64,000 bases of DNA, taken from contig JBNJHN010000001.1 of assembly GCA_051748565.1 (NCBI GenBank), positions 1 to 64,000 of the forward strand. The letters are read 5' to 3'. The notes beneath the pieces are model-generated. The model saw only the letters and a list, made by a program, of their open reading frames with translations. It made no database searches and was not told the DNA's origin. The position numbers were made by a program, and so were the translations under genes. Numbering within the stretch: position 1 is the stretch's first letter; every line of letters begins with the position of its first letter. Below, piece after piece: positions 15,591-24,938 of the stretch. This DNA is from SKPH01 sp051748565. GTDB lineage: Bacteria > Bacillota > Dethiobacteria > DTU022.

Positions 15591-16537
15591 TGGTAGACTT
15601 GATTTACCAGCTATTTCCCTATGCTATTGCTTTTACCATACCTCTGCTGATAACCTCACTGGGAGGCCTCTTTAGTGAACGAAGCGGTGTGATCAATATC
15701 GGTCTCGAAGGACTTATGCTGATGGGCATGTTTGTCGGTGCCCTGGTTATATCAAGTACTGAAGTGATCTATCCCGGCACAGCTGTATGGATTGGCCTTT
15801 TTACGGCAATGTTCTTTGGGGCTTTATTTGCCACTCTGCATGCTTTTGCCTGTGTTACATTAAATGCAAACCAGGTTATCAGTGGTATCGCAATTAACAT
15901 GATTGCCTCAGCAGTTACTGTATACTTGGCCCGTTTAATAACTGGCAGTGGTAATGTTCAGATTATCCGTGGTTTAAGCCGGGTGACCATTCCTGTTTTG
16001 TCCGAGATACCCATTCTTGGCAGGCTATTATTCACCCAGACATACGCTACAACCTGGTTTATACTTTTTATTTTAGCAGCGGCGACATTTTTACTTTATA
16101 AAACTCGTTTCGGTTTACGTTTGCGAGCCTGTGGAGAGCATCCCCATGCAGCTGATGCAGCAGGTGTTAATGTCTACCTTATGCGCTATTTTGCTGTTCT
16201 TATCTCAGGAGCTTGCGCTGGGCTTGGTGGTGCAACATTTATTGTCACTCTCTCTGGTGAGTTTAACGGAACTGCTGCCGGGCTTGGTTTCCTGGCTCTG
16301 GCTGCCTTGATTTTCGGGCAATGGAAACCTTGGGGCATCCTCGGGGCGACATTCTTTTTTGGTTTTGCCAGTACTATTGCCAATGTATCTCAGGCTGTTC
16401 CGATCCTGGCCCAGATACCCGGTATTTATCTGAAAACGTTTCCGTATGTTGTTACATTGATTGCCCTGGTCCTTTCTTCTAAATCATCTCAAGCCCCGAA
16501 AGCGATTGGGGAGCCATATGATAAAGGGAAACGATAG
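15590..16537 (+). CDS. Nucleoside ABC transporter permease 2
   Basis: Second membrane subunit of the same importer, 315 residues and shorter than its partner, as usual. Family marks are ERSGVINIGLEGLMLMGMF near residue 30, NANQVISGIAINMI and the coupling loop GEHPHAADAAGVNVYLMR. The start codon overlaps the stop codon of permease 1 (TAATG). Its 3' end overlaps the proposed start of the phosphorylase gene by 20 bases, so uptake and breakdown are translated from one message. Confidence 0.94.
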   Translation: MVDLIYQLFPYAIAFTIPLLITSLGGLFSERSGVINIGLEGLMLMGMFVGALVISSTEVIYPGTAVWIGLFTAMFFGALFATLHAFACVTLNANQVISGIAINMIASAVTVYLARLITGSGNVQIIRGLSRVTIPVLSEIPILGRLLFTQTYATTWFILFILAAATFLLYKTRFGLRLRACGEHPHAADAAGVNVYLMRYFAVLISGACAGLGGATFIVTLSGEFNGTAAGLGFLALAALIFGQWKPWGILGATFFFGFASTIANVSQAVPILAQIPGIYLKTFPYVVTLIALVLSSKSSQAPKAIGEPYDKGKR

Positions 16538-17906
16538 TAAATCTTTATGGCAGCGTGGTGATCTTTTGCGGGTTTATGATTTGATTTTAAAAAAACGCAA
16601 TGGTTTTGCTCTGAGTGGAGCTGAAATTGATTTTATCATTAAAGGTTATGTTGATGGTGGTATACCTGACTATCAGATAGCGGCTCTGGTTATGGCTGTT
16701 TTTTTTCAGGGCATGACTGAAGATGAAGCTCTATCCCTGACCATGGCCATGGTTGATTCCGGCGATACAATTTCTTTAAAAGAAATCCCGGGGATTAAAG
16801 TAGATAAACACAGCACCGGTGGAGTCGGTGATACAACTACCCTGGTTCTAGCTCCGCTGGTGGCAGCATCAGGAGCTCCTGTCGCCAAGTTATCAGGTCG
16901 TGGACTCGGACACACCGGTGGCACCCTGGATAAACTGGAGTCTATTCCCGGCCTGAGGACGGAGATGTCTATAGAAGATTTTATTGCCGCCGTTAAAGAT
17001 ATCGGTTTGGCGGTGGCCGCTCAAACCGGTAACCTGGTCCCCGCTGATAAAAAACTTTATGCCCTTCGAGATGTTACGGCGACGGTCGACAGTATGGCCC
17101 TGATTGCTGCCAGTATCATGAGTAAAAAGCTGGCAGCAGGAGCCGATGCACTTGTCCTTGATGTTAAGTTCGGTGACGGTGCGTTCCTGAAGGATCAGGT
17201 TCAAGCATTGGAACTGGCAAGAATAATGGTAGATATTGGTTCTAAAGCCGGTCGTAAAACTGTGGCCCTGGTGACTGATATGAACCAACCCCTGGGCAGG
17301 GCAGTCGGTAATGCCCTGGAGGTTAAAGAAGCGATTAAGACTCTGCGCGGTGAGGGTCCTCCCGATTTAGAAGAATTATGCCTGGTTTTAGGCGGTTGGA
17401 TGCTCTACCTTGCCGAAAAAGCTACCAGTCCTGAAAAGGGGAAAAATATCCTTAAGAAAGTGATTGAAAATGGTGCCGCCCTGAATAAATTCAGAGAAAT
17501 GATAAAAAGACAGCACGGTGATATTATGGTAACCGAGGATCTCTCCCTGCTGCCGGAAACGGAAAGGCAATTTGAAGTCAAAGCGGCAATAGAAGGGTAT
17601 GTAAGCCTTCTTAAAGCTGAAAGAATCGGAATGGCGGCAATGACTCTGGGCGCAGGCCGGGAAAAAAAGGATTCAACAATTGACCCTGCAGTTGGTATTA
17701 TGATTGAGAAAAAAATGGGTGACATGGTCAAAAAGGGAGACACACTGGCTGTATTACACGCTCGTGCAGATTTATTACCGGATCAGATTGAATCAATCAA
17801 GCAAATGGTTATATCCGCCTATGAGTTTGTTAACGAACCGGTAAATCTGCAACCGCTTGTATTAGGCGTTGTCAGGCAGAACGGAGGTAAAACAGATGTC
17901 TTTTAA
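16518..17906 (+). CDS. pdp: Pyrimidine-nucleoside phosphorylase
   Basis: Cleaves uridine, thymidine or deoxyuridine with phosphate to free base and (deoxy)ribose-1-phosphate. The family signature SGRGLGHTGGTLDKLES and the phosphate/substrate loop KVDKHSTGGVGDTTTL are both present, as is KKLYALRDVTATVDS; the C-terminal PYNP domain is complete. The ATG at 16518 follows GGGGAG. A TTG at 16566, behind GTGGTG, would give MRVYDLILKKRNG, which aligns better with the usual family start, so the true start is uncertain. It lies downstream of the nucleoside importer and overlaps deoC by 11 bases. Confidence 0.94.
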   Translation: MIKGNDSKSLWQRGDLLRVYDLILKKRNGFALSGAEIDFIIKGYVDGGIPDYQIAALVMAVFFQGMTEDEALSLTMAMVDSGDTISLKEIPGIKVDKHSTGGVGDTTTLVLAPLVAASGAPVAKLSGRGLGHTGGTLDKLESIPGLRTEMSIEDFIAAVKDIGLAVAAQTGNLVPADKKLYALRDVTATVDSMALIAASIMSKKLAAGADALVLDVKFGDGAFLKDQVQALELARIMVDIGSKAGRKTVALVTDMNQPLGRAVGNALEVKEAIKTLRGEGPPDLEELCLVLGGWMLYLAEKATSPEKGKNILKKVIENGAALNKFREMIKRQHGDIMVTEDLSLLPETERQFEVKAAIEGYVSLLKAERIGMAAMTLGAGREKKDSTIDPAVGIMIEKKMGDMVKKGDTLAVLHARADLLPDQIESIKQMVISAYEFVNEPVNLQPLVLGVVRQNGGKTDVF

Positions 17907-18543
17907 ACTGGCCGGTTATATCGACCATACCTTGCTTAAACCGGAAGCAACCGGGCGGGATATTGTTAAACTTTGCAAAGAAGCGGTTGAATACAGTTTT
18001 TATGCTGTCTGCATCAATCCCTCTTATGTCAATACTGCAGTCAAAGAGCTGCAGGGCAGCCCGGTAAAAGTTTGTGCCGTGGTCGGTTTTCCGTTGGGAG
18101 TAACGTCGACTACGGTTAAAGCTTTCGAAGCGGTTGAGGCTGTGGACGGTGGGGCCGAAGAAATTGATATGGTAATTCATGTCGGAGCCCTCAAGGAAGG
18201 CAGTACACGATATGTAATCGATGATCTGTCCGCTGTTGTTAAAGCGGTGAAGGGTAAAACCGTCAAGGTGATTATCGAGACCGGTTTGCTTGATAAGGAA
18301 GAAAAAATTACTGCCTGCCGTTTGGTTAAAGAATCGGGGGCAGGCTTTGTAAAAACCTCAACCGGTTTTGGACCGGGCGGGGCTACGATTGCCGATATAC
18401 AGCTGATGCGCGAAACGGTTGGCCCGGATTTGGGAGTCAAAGCTTCGGGCGGCATTCGCACTGCGAAGGCAGCCCGAGAGATGATTGAAGCCGGGGCTGA
18501 CAGGATCGGCACCAGTTCAGGAATAGCAATAATCCAGGGATAA
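17896..18543 (+). CDS. deoC: Deoxyribose-phosphate aldolase
   Basis: DeoC splits 2-deoxyribose-5-phosphate into glyceraldehyde-3-phosphate and acetaldehyde, the last step of deoxynucleoside salvage. The Schiff-base lysine lies in FVKTSTGFGPGGAT, and the second active-site lysine in GVKASGGIRT. The ATG at 17896 follows CGGAGGTAAAACAG and gives MSFKLAGYIDHTLLKPEAT, a typical start. Length is 215 residues. A phosphopentomutase, needed to link the phosphorylase product to DeoC, is not in this window. Confidence 0.96.
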   Translation: MSFKLAGYIDHTLLKPEATGRDIVKLCKEAVEYSFYAVCINPSYVNTAVKELQGSPVKVCAVVGFPLGVTSTTVKAFEAVEAVDGGAEEIDMVIHVGALKEGSTRYVIDDLSAVVKAVKGKTVKVIIETGLLDKEEKITACRLVKESGAGFVKTSTGFGPGGATIADIQLMRETVGPDLGVKASGGIRTAKAAREMIEAGADRIGTSSGIAIIQG

Positions 18544-18706
18544 TTCTGTTTTCCAATCTGGTTTATATAAGAGTTGACAAACCAGCTAAAAGTTTTGACA
18601 GCTTAATTAAACTGGCGGGTCTGCGTGTAAGACAGTGTGTAACTAAAAGTGGTCATGCTTTGTTAACATAAGCCCTTAATGAATATAAGTCGGATGGGGA
18701 GAAACT

Positions 18707-18736
18707 TTGACAAAGCGGACTGGAGTAGGCTAAAAT
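18707..18736 (+). promoter_or_regulatory. Promoter for the UPF0182 gene
   Basis: TTGACA (18707-18712), an 18-base spacer and TAAAAT (18731-18736). A small hairpin, ACCGG (18760-18764) with CCGGT (18772-18776), follows in the leader. Two other TTGACA strings upstream (near 18573 and 18595) have no good -10 partner. Confidence 0.6.
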
Positions 18737-18800
18737 GAAGATAAGATAAGACAATATTAACCGGTCAAGCGCCGGTATTTATTTTGCAGGGGGAATTAAA

Positions 18801-21548
18801 TTGCGCAGCCGTTTTATGATCATCATCTTTGCAGTTGTCATCTTTGGGTCACTCCTGCTGGCTGGGACAAATTTTTATTTGGATTTGCTTTGGTTTACAG
18901 AATTGGATGTGGAGCAGGTATTTTGGACCCAAAATCTTATGCGCTGGGGTTTGCGTATTGGCGCATTTATTTTCATGTTCGCTTTTCTTTTTATTAACCT
19001 TATGGTGACCAGGCCTTATGTAATGAGTTTTCCCAACCTGGCTCTTCGGGAAAGATTAATGGCAACCGGATTTATGCGCTACCTGACCCCGCGACGCCTG
19101 GCAATTTATTTTCTTATTGCAGCGGCTGTATTGTCTTATCTGTTTTCAGGTTATACAGGAAGCTTTTGGATGGAAGTATTGAAATATTTTAACCAGGTTT
19201 CTTTTGGAATCAATGATCCAATTTTTGGGGCTGATGTTGCTTTTTATGTTTTCGGTCTTCCGTTCTACCGCTTAATTTATGGTTTTTTGATGATGACCGT
19301 GGTGATCACCTTAATCTTAGTAGGAGCTATCTATCTGCTGCTGAACCCTCCATCACAGGGTAAACAGGGTTGGACACTCCCTCCGGTCAAGGGAATCAGC
19401 CACCTGGGAGTCTTGCTATCTCTTATATTCGGTTTGAAAGTTTGGGATTACCGGCTCAAGCAGTTGGAACTGCTTTTATCCGAACGGGGAGTGGTCTACG
19501 GGGCCGGCTATACTGATATAAATGCCAATTATACGGTTCTAACGATTTTAATGATCCTGGCTGGGCTGATAACCCTTGTTTTCCTGGCTAACATTTTTTT
19601 ACGCCGTTACCGTATATTCGTATATGGAATTTTGGCTCTGACAGGAGTTTCGCTCCTGGGAGGATGGGCCTACCCGGCCGCTATTCAGGGTTTTGTGGTC
19701 GAACCAAGTGAATTTACCTATGAAAGGGAATATCTGGCCCATAATATAGAATTTACTCGTCAGGCTTACGGTATAGAGCAGTTTGGAACGCGCCCTTATG
19801 ATCCGGGCGAACCGCTCACCTGGGATGATCTGCGCGATAACCCGGGGACAATAAACAACGTGCGCCTCTGGGATCATCGGCCCCTTTTAACTACTTTTAA
19901 CGAGCTGCAGGCGATCCGTCTTTACTATCGTTTTACCGATGTCGATATAGATCGTTATGTAATCGATGGTGAATACCGTCAGGTTATGCTGGCCGCCCGT
20001 GAACTGGATAAAAGCCGTCTTGCAGAGCAGGCCCAGACCTGGGTAAACCTGCACCTGCAGTGGACGCATGGATATGGCGTAACGATAAGCCCGGTCAACG
20101 AAGTAACTTCTGAAGGCTTGCCGCGTTATTTCCTGGGCGACATTCCTCCTGCCGGAGCCCTGGAGTTAGATAACCCAGCCATCTATTTCGGTGAACTGAC
20201 CGATGATTATGTGATAATCAATACAGCGACACCGGAATTTCATTATGCCACAGCCGGTGACGAAAATGAATTTATTTTTTATGATGGCGATGCCGGGATA
20301 CCACTGCAGAATATATTACGCAGAACCCTTTTTGCCCTTAAATTCGGGGAATACAGGATTCTAATATCAAATGAACTGAACAATGATAGCCGTATCCTTT
20401 TTGATCGCAATATCCATGAACGGGTGCGTAAGATTGCACCGTTTTTGCGCTACGACGGGGACCCATATATTGTGGTTAACGACGGACGATTATTTTGGAT
20501 TCAGGATGCTTATACCGTTACCGGAAATTACCCTTATTCAGCTCCTTATGGCAATATTAATTATATCCGCAACTCTGTGAAGATCGTAATTGATGCTTAT
20601 AACGGAAATGTTAATTATTACATTATCGATCCTGATGACCCCATGGTTCAAACCTATGCTGATATATTCCCGCAGTTGTTCTTGCCTTTTGAGGAACTCC
20701 CTGAGGGTTTAATTGAACATCTGCGTTATCCCGAGGATCTCTTTAACCTGCAGGCCCAGATTTACAAGCTCTACCATATTACCGATCCCAATATTTTCTA
20801 TACCAGAGAAGATCTCTGGGATGTACCTATGGAGCAGTCTTTCGGGCAGGAACAGTTGATGGAGTCCTATTACACAATTTTAGAACTGCCCGGTTATGAT
20901 GAGCCAGAATATGTTCAGATCTTGCCTTTTACGCCTGATAAGCGAAATAATATGATTGCCTGGATGGTTGCTCGCTGCGATCAACCCAATTACGGAAATG
21001 TCGAGGTCTTCGAATTTCCCACGGAAAGGGTTATACTCGGCCCGAAACAGGTTGAAAACAGGATTGATCAGAGCACTGAAATATCGGAACAGTTCACACT
21101 TTGGGGACAGGTTGGTTCCAGTGTAATCCGCGGTAACCTTTTAGTTCTGCCGATCAACAATGCCCTGCTATATGTCGAACCGATCTTCCTGGAAGCCGAT
21201 CGGGGTGGTTTGCCTGAACTGGCCCGGGTCATTGTGGTTTACGATGAAACAGTTGTCATGGAAAATACTCTGGAAATGGCCTTAATCCGTATCTTCGGTG
21301 AAATAGGAGTCTTGCCGCCGGATCTCGATCCGGACGAACTGCCTGATGATATGCCGGAAGATGATCTTGTCCCTCCCGATGACTCTCCAATTATTGACGA
21401 CGCTGTGTTGGCTGAGTTAATCAGATCGGCGCAGGAAGCATATACCGAGGCTATAGAGTTCCAGCAGGCCGGTGACTGGGCCGGTTACGGTGAAAAAATC
21501 CGGGAACTGGAGCAAATTCTTGACGATCTTGCCCGCCTTGCACCCTGA
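18801..21548 (+). CDS. UPF0182 family membrane protein
   Basis: This 915-residue protein has seven or so hydrophobic helices in its first 300 residues, including the opening signal-anchor RFMIIIFAVVIFGSLLLAGTN and the DLLWFTELDVEQVFWTQ segment diagnostic of UPF0182 (DUF/COG1615). The remaining 600 residues are rich in acidic and aromatic residues and probably lie outside the membrane. An Asp/Pro-rich stretch (about 830-855) precedes a short helical tail. The family is widespread in actinobacteria and Bacillota but has no established function. TTG start behind GCAGGGGGAATTAAA. Confidence 0.9.
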   Translation: MRSRFMIIIFAVVIFGSLLLAGTNFYLDLLWFTELDVEQVFWTQNLMRWGLRIGAFIFMFAFLFINLMVTRPYVMSFPNLALRERLMATGFMRYLTPRRLAIYFLIAAAVLSYLFSGYTGSFWMEVLKYFNQVSFGINDPIFGADVAFYVFGLPFYRLIYGFLMMTVVITLILVGAIYLLLNPPSQGKQGWTLPPVKGISHLGVLLSLIFGLKVWDYRLKQLELLLSERGVVYGAGYTDINANYTVLTILMILAGLITLVFLANIFLRRYRIFVYGILALTGVSLLGGWAYPAAIQGFVVEPSEFTYEREYLAHNIEFTRQAYGIEQFGTRPYDPGEPLTWDDLRDNPGTINNVRLWDHRPLLTTFNELQAIRLYYRFTDVDIDRYVIDGEYRQVMLAARELDKSRLAEQAQTWVNLHLQWTHGYGVTISPVNEVTSEGLPRYFLGDIPPAGALELDNPAIYFGELTDDYVIINTATPEFHYATAGDENEFIFYDGDAGIPLQNILRRTLFALKFGEYRILISNELNNDSRILFDRNIHERVRKIAPFLRYDGDPYIVVNDGRLFWIQDAYTVTGNYPYSAPYGNINYIRNSVKIVIDAYNGNVNYYIIDPDDPMVQTYADIFPQLFLPFEELPEGLIEHLRYPEDLFNLQAQIYKLYHITDPNIFYTREDLWDVPMEQSFGQEQLMESYYTILELPGYDEPEYVQILPFTPDKRNNMIAWMVARCDQPNYGNVEVFEFPTERVILGPKQVENRIDQSTEISEQFTLWGQVGSSVIRGNLLVLPINNALLYVEPIFLEADRGGLPELARVIVVYDETVVMENTLEMALIRIFGEIGVLPPDLDPDELPDDMPEDDLVPPDDSPIIDDAVLAELIRSAQEAYTEAIEFQQAGDWAGYGEKIRELEQILDDLARLAP

Positions 21549-21569
21549 TCATAGATGGGAGGGTGACCA

Positions 21570-23162
21570 TTGCCGTCTGATGAATATGTTATCTATACCG
21601 ATGGTGCCTGTTCAGGAAACCCAGGTCCTGGAGGCTGGGGCGTAGTGATCAGACGCGGAGATTCTGAGAAAGAGATTTCCGGAAGAGAAGCTATGACTAC
21701 CAACCAGCGCATGGAGTTAAAAGCTGCCGTGGAAGCGCTGCGCTCGGTTCCAACCGGTTGTAAAGTTAGGCTGCACAGTGACAGCGCCTACCTGATCAAT
21801 AGCTTTCGACAGGGATGGATGAAACGCTGGGTGAGGAATGGTTGGTTGACCAGCAAAGGCAATCCGGTCGAAAACCAGGATCTCTGGAAAGAACTCCTGG
21901 AACTTTCAAAACTGAATACTGTTGAGTGGATCAAGGTGCAAGGGCACGGGACCGATCAAACCAATCAGCGCTGTGATCTTTTAGCCCGCAGAGCAATTGA
22001 ATGTAACGAATCAGATGATGGTGGAAAGGCCCGGGAAAATACCGGCAGCCCAGGCATGCCAGGCAGTAAAGAAGCAGGTAGAATTCGCCGGTTAGGCCTC
22101 CTGACAGGCGGAGGAGATTGCCCGGGCTTGAATGCGGTAATCAGGGCAGTGGTTAAGGGGGCAAGTTATAATTATGATATCGAGGTAGTCGGTTTTAATA
22201 ACGGTTTTAAAGGCCTGGTTGAAAACGATGCCTGCCTGATTAGTGATATTGCTGTGTCGGGTATTCTTAACCGCGGAGGCACAATTCTTGGAACCTCCAA
22301 TCGTGATAACCCCTTTGATTATCATCCCGGCGGTTCTGATTACAGTGAAACAGGTGTTGATCGTTCCAAAGATGCCATTGAAAATCTGAAAAAATGGGAT
22401 ATTGATTGCCTCGTGGTAATTGGTGGCGACGGCAGCCTCTTTTTAGCTCATCGTTTTAGTGAACTGGGTGTTCCTATTATCGGTATTCCCAAAACAATTG
22501 ACAATGATCTGCCGGCAACCGACGTTACCTTTGGCTTCGATTCAGCTGTAACCACTGCTACCGAAGCGATTGACAAGATTCATACTACTGCCGAGTCGCA
22601 TCACAGGGTTATGGTAGTTGAGGTTATGGGCCGCCATGCGGGTTGGATTGCGCTGCATGCTGGCATGGCCGGTGGAGGTGATATCATATTAATTCCTGAA
22701 CTGCCGTTTGAATATACCTGCATTGCCGAAAAAATTGCAGATCGCCGCCGCAGCGGTAAGAAATTTAGCATTATTGTTGTAGCCGAGGGGGCTTATGAAG
22801 CCGGAAAAGAGCCGGTTTATCAACAAAAAGGAGATGTTAAAAGGCTGGGCGGGATCGGTCCCTTGATTTCGCGTGAAATTGAGAAGCGCACAGGCATGGA
22901 AAGCAGGGCCACCGTTCTGGGTCACCTTCAGCGCGGTGGCAGTCCAACTTCGTATGATCGAATTCTTGCCACTCGTTTTGGCGTTAAAGCGGTTGAACTT
23001 TTTCGGGCCGGACGCTTGAACGAAATGGTCTGCCTGAGAGGAAATCTTATTGATTCTGTTCCACTGGAAGAGGCTGTTTCAGGGATCAAGATGGTTGATC
23101 CCGCCAGCGAAATTGTGCGAACCGCTATCGCAGTAGGCACTTCGTTCGGCTGTTCTCTTTAA
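21570..23162 (+). CDS. Fusion protein: RNase HI domain + 6-phosphofructokinase
   Basis: One uninterrupted frame of 530 codons encodes two enzymes. Residues 1-150 are a complete RNase HI: YTDGACSGNPGPGGWG (first Asp), MELKAAVEAL (Glu), SDSAYL (Asp) and NQRCDLLAR (last Asp) supply all four catalytic acids. A hydrophilic linker of about 25 residues follows. Residues 173-530 are a phosphofructokinase with LLTGGGDCPGLNAVIRAV, GGDGSL, PKTIDND and MGRHAGWIA. Gly in GGDGS points to ATP as donor, while Lys in PKTIDND is seen in group III and pyrophosphate enzymes. TTG start behind GGGAGGGTGA. An in-frame ATG at about 22054, just before the PFK domain, has no visible ribosome binding site. Confidence 0.9.
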   Translation: MPSDEYVIYTDGACSGNPGPGGWGVVIRRGDSEKEISGREAMTTNQRMELKAAVEALRSVPTGCKVRLHSDSAYLINSFRQGWMKRWVRNGWLTSKGNPVENQDLWKELLELSKLNTVEWIKVQGHGTDQTNQRCDLLARRAIECNESDDGGKARENTGSPGMPGSKEAGRIRRLGLLTGGGDCPGLNAVIRAVVKGASYNYDIEVVGFNNGFKGLVENDACLISDIAVSGILNRGGTILGTSNRDNPFDYHPGGSDYSETGVDRSKDAIENLKKWDIDCLVVIGGDGSLFLAHRFSELGVPIIGIPKTIDNDLPATDVTFGFDSAVTTATEAIDKIHTTAESHHRVMVVEVMGRHAGWIALHAGMAGGGDIILIPELPFEYTCIAEKIADRRRSGKKFSIIVVAEGAYEAGKEPVYQQKGDVKRLGGIGPLISREIEKRTGMESRATVLGHLQRGGSPTSYDRILATRFGVKAVELFRAGRLNEMVCLRGNLIDSVPLEEAVSGIKMVDPASEIVRTAIAVGTSFGCSL

Positions 23163-23244
23163 GAGGGTTGTGTCCGGCAGTATCAAATTAAGCCTGGCAG
23201 CAATAGCTAAGGTTTCAGCTGTAGCGCTTGCACTTACAAGATAG

Positions 23245-24072
23245 TTAAATTTGTGGCTTAATTGAAATGATAATATAGATTACCAGTATGGTGAAAAGCA
23301 GCATTATAAATCCTGCTGCCAGATCGATTCTTCCCAGGTGCAGGGTTTTCATTTTTGTCCTACCTTTACCTCCGGTATAACTCCTTGCCTCCATGGCTAC
23401 AATTAATTCTTCAGCTCTCTTGAAGGCATTAATAAACAAGGGAAGGAAAACGGGAAATAGTTTTCTCGTTTTTTGTAGGAAGTTACCACGATCGAAGGCA
23501 ACTCCACGTGCCATTTGTGCTTTAACGATTTTATCCAGCTCTTCGGCCAGAATCAAGACGAAACGCAGGGCAATTACCATGGTCATTACCAGTTCCTGGG
23601 AGGGAACGCCAATTGTGCGTAGTGGTTTCAGCAGGCTTTCCAATCCGTCTGTGAGGCTGACTATTGAAGTAGTCAGGGTTAAAATAGTAGTAACTATAAA
23701 CAGAAAAAGAACCCGCAAAGTTATCAGGTTGCCCATATGTAACCCCGCATCGGTGGCGGTAAAGATCCACCACGAAAATAAAACTTCGGCCCCGGGGGTT
23801 GAGTATAAAAACAGTTGGAAAACCCACATTAAAACAAGGACAGGAAGCATTGGTTTAAGGCCGCAGATAGCAAAGTTCATGGGGATACCGGCGGTTATGA
23901 TCACCGCTGCGGTGAAGATTACAAAGACACCATACGCTTCATAAGATCGAATGAAGAGAAGAAGGGTAATCAAAAAAGCGGCAGCAATAATTTTTGTTCT
24001 TGGATCAAGACGGTGAATTGAGGTCGTTCCGGGCAGATAAACCCCTAAAGTAATATTTTTTGTCAGCTCCAT
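23245..24072 (-). CDS. ecfT: ECF transporter T component
   Basis: Membrane scaffold that joins the two ATPases to the S component. The 275-residue protein has about five transmembrane helices. The two coupling-helix motifs are AQMARGVAFDRGNF and AMEARSYTGGKGRT, each with the Ala-Arg-Gly/Ser core that inserts into the ATPases. The N-terminal PGTTSIHRLDPRTKI segment is typical of EcfT. Last gene of the minus-strand S-A1-A2-T operon; its start overlaps the stop of the preceding ATPase gene by one base. Confidence 0.95.
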   Translation of the reverse strand: MELTKNITLGVYLPGTTSIHRLDPRTKIIAAAFLITLLLFIRSYEAYGVFVIFTAAVIITAGIPMNFAICGLKPMLPVLVLMWVFQLFLYSTPGAEVLFSWWIFTATDAGLHMGNLITLRVLFLFIVTTILTLTTSIVSLTDGLESLLKPLRTIGVPSQELVMTMVIALRFVLILAEELDKIVKAQMARGVAFDRGNFLQKTRKLFPVFLPLFINAFKRAEELIVAMEARSYTGGKGRTKMKTLHLGRIDLAAGFIMLLFTILVIYIIISIKPQI

Positions 24073-24938
24073 TAATCAGCCACCCTCCCTTCCTGCAGTG
24101 AAGCGGCAATTGATTCGAGAGCTTCTTCGAGATTAAGGATAGCGGGAGGCAGGCGATAACCAGCAGAGCGAAGTTTATCGGCAATAACCATCACTTCAGG
24201 AAGCTCCAAACCAATTGAATATAGTTCTGCTGATTGTGAAAAGACATCCCTTGTCTTTCCGTCGAAGGCAATCCGGCCCCGGTCAATTACAACTATTCTT
24301 TCAGCCAGTTCGGCAACTTCATCCATGCTGTTTGATATATATATTATAGTAATATTTTTTTCACGGTGCAGTTTCCTGATTACACTGATAATTTCTTCCC
24401 TGCCCCGTGGATCAAGGCCGGCAGTTACATCATCAAGAATTAATATTTGTGGTCGGCAGGCTAAAACTCCTGCTATGGCTGCCCGCCTTTTTTGCCCTCC
24501 GCTTAAGGTAAAAATATCCCGTCCTAAAAAAGCAGAAGAATCGAGCCCGACTTGTTCCATGACTTCAAGGACCCTGCATTCTATCTCTTTAACCGTCAGC
24601 TTCTGGTTTTTAGGGCCAAATGCAATATCTTCGCCTACAGTAGGTGCGAAAAGCTGGTAGTCAGGGTTTTGAAATACATAACCGACTTCATGTCTTAGTT
24701 TAACCAGGGCAGCTTTTTTATCGGAAGTATCGCAGTTGTTTATGATTACTTTACCCTGCTGGGGAATAAAAAGGGCATTGAAATGCTGGGCCAGCGTAGT
24801 TTTTCCGGACTGAGTGGGTCCGATAATGCCGACAAATTCACCGTCTTTTATACTGAGATTAATATGATGGAGCACTTTTTTTTCAAATGGGGTTCCTTTT
24901 TTATAACTGTGGCAGAGATTGCTTACTTCAATCGGCAT
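24072..24938 (-). CDS. ecfA2: ECF transporter ATP-binding protein EcfA2, altered catalytic residues
   Basis: Second ATPase of the ECF module, 288 residues. Walker A GPTQSGKTT, Q-loop FQNPDYQLF and signature LSGGQKRRAAIAG are intact. The residue after Walker B is Asp, not Glu (ILILDDVTAGLD), and the H-loop reads ISNSMDEV, with Asn where His is expected. Both changes affect the catalytic machinery, so this site probably hydrolyses ATP slowly or not at all, unlike its partner. It overlaps the upstream ATPase gene by 16 bases and the T-component gene by one base. Confidence 0.93.
   Translation of the reverse strand: MPIEVSNLCHSYKKGTPFEKKVLHHINLSIKDGEFVGIIGPTQSGKTTLAQHFNALFIPQQGKVIINNCDTSDKKAALVKLRHEVGYVFQNPDYQLFAPTVGEDIAFGPKNQKLTVKEIECRVLEVMEQVGLDSSAFLGRDIFTLSGGQKRRAAIAGVLACRPQILILDDVTAGLDPRGREEIISVIRKLHREKNITIIYISNSMDEVAELAERIVVIDRGRIAFDGKTRDVFSQSAELYSIGLELPEVMVIADKLRSAGYRLPPAILNLEEALESIAASLQEGRVAD

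Noticed and set aside
22054..23162. Separate PFK gene starting at an internal ATG
   Set aside because: No ribosome binding site precedes the ATG and no stop codon separates the domains, so a fusion is the simpler reading; internal initiation is not excluded.
23393..23944. A 183-codon plus-strand frame opposite ecfT
   Set aside because: It is a reverse-strand shadow of a canonical EcfT with both coupling motifs.
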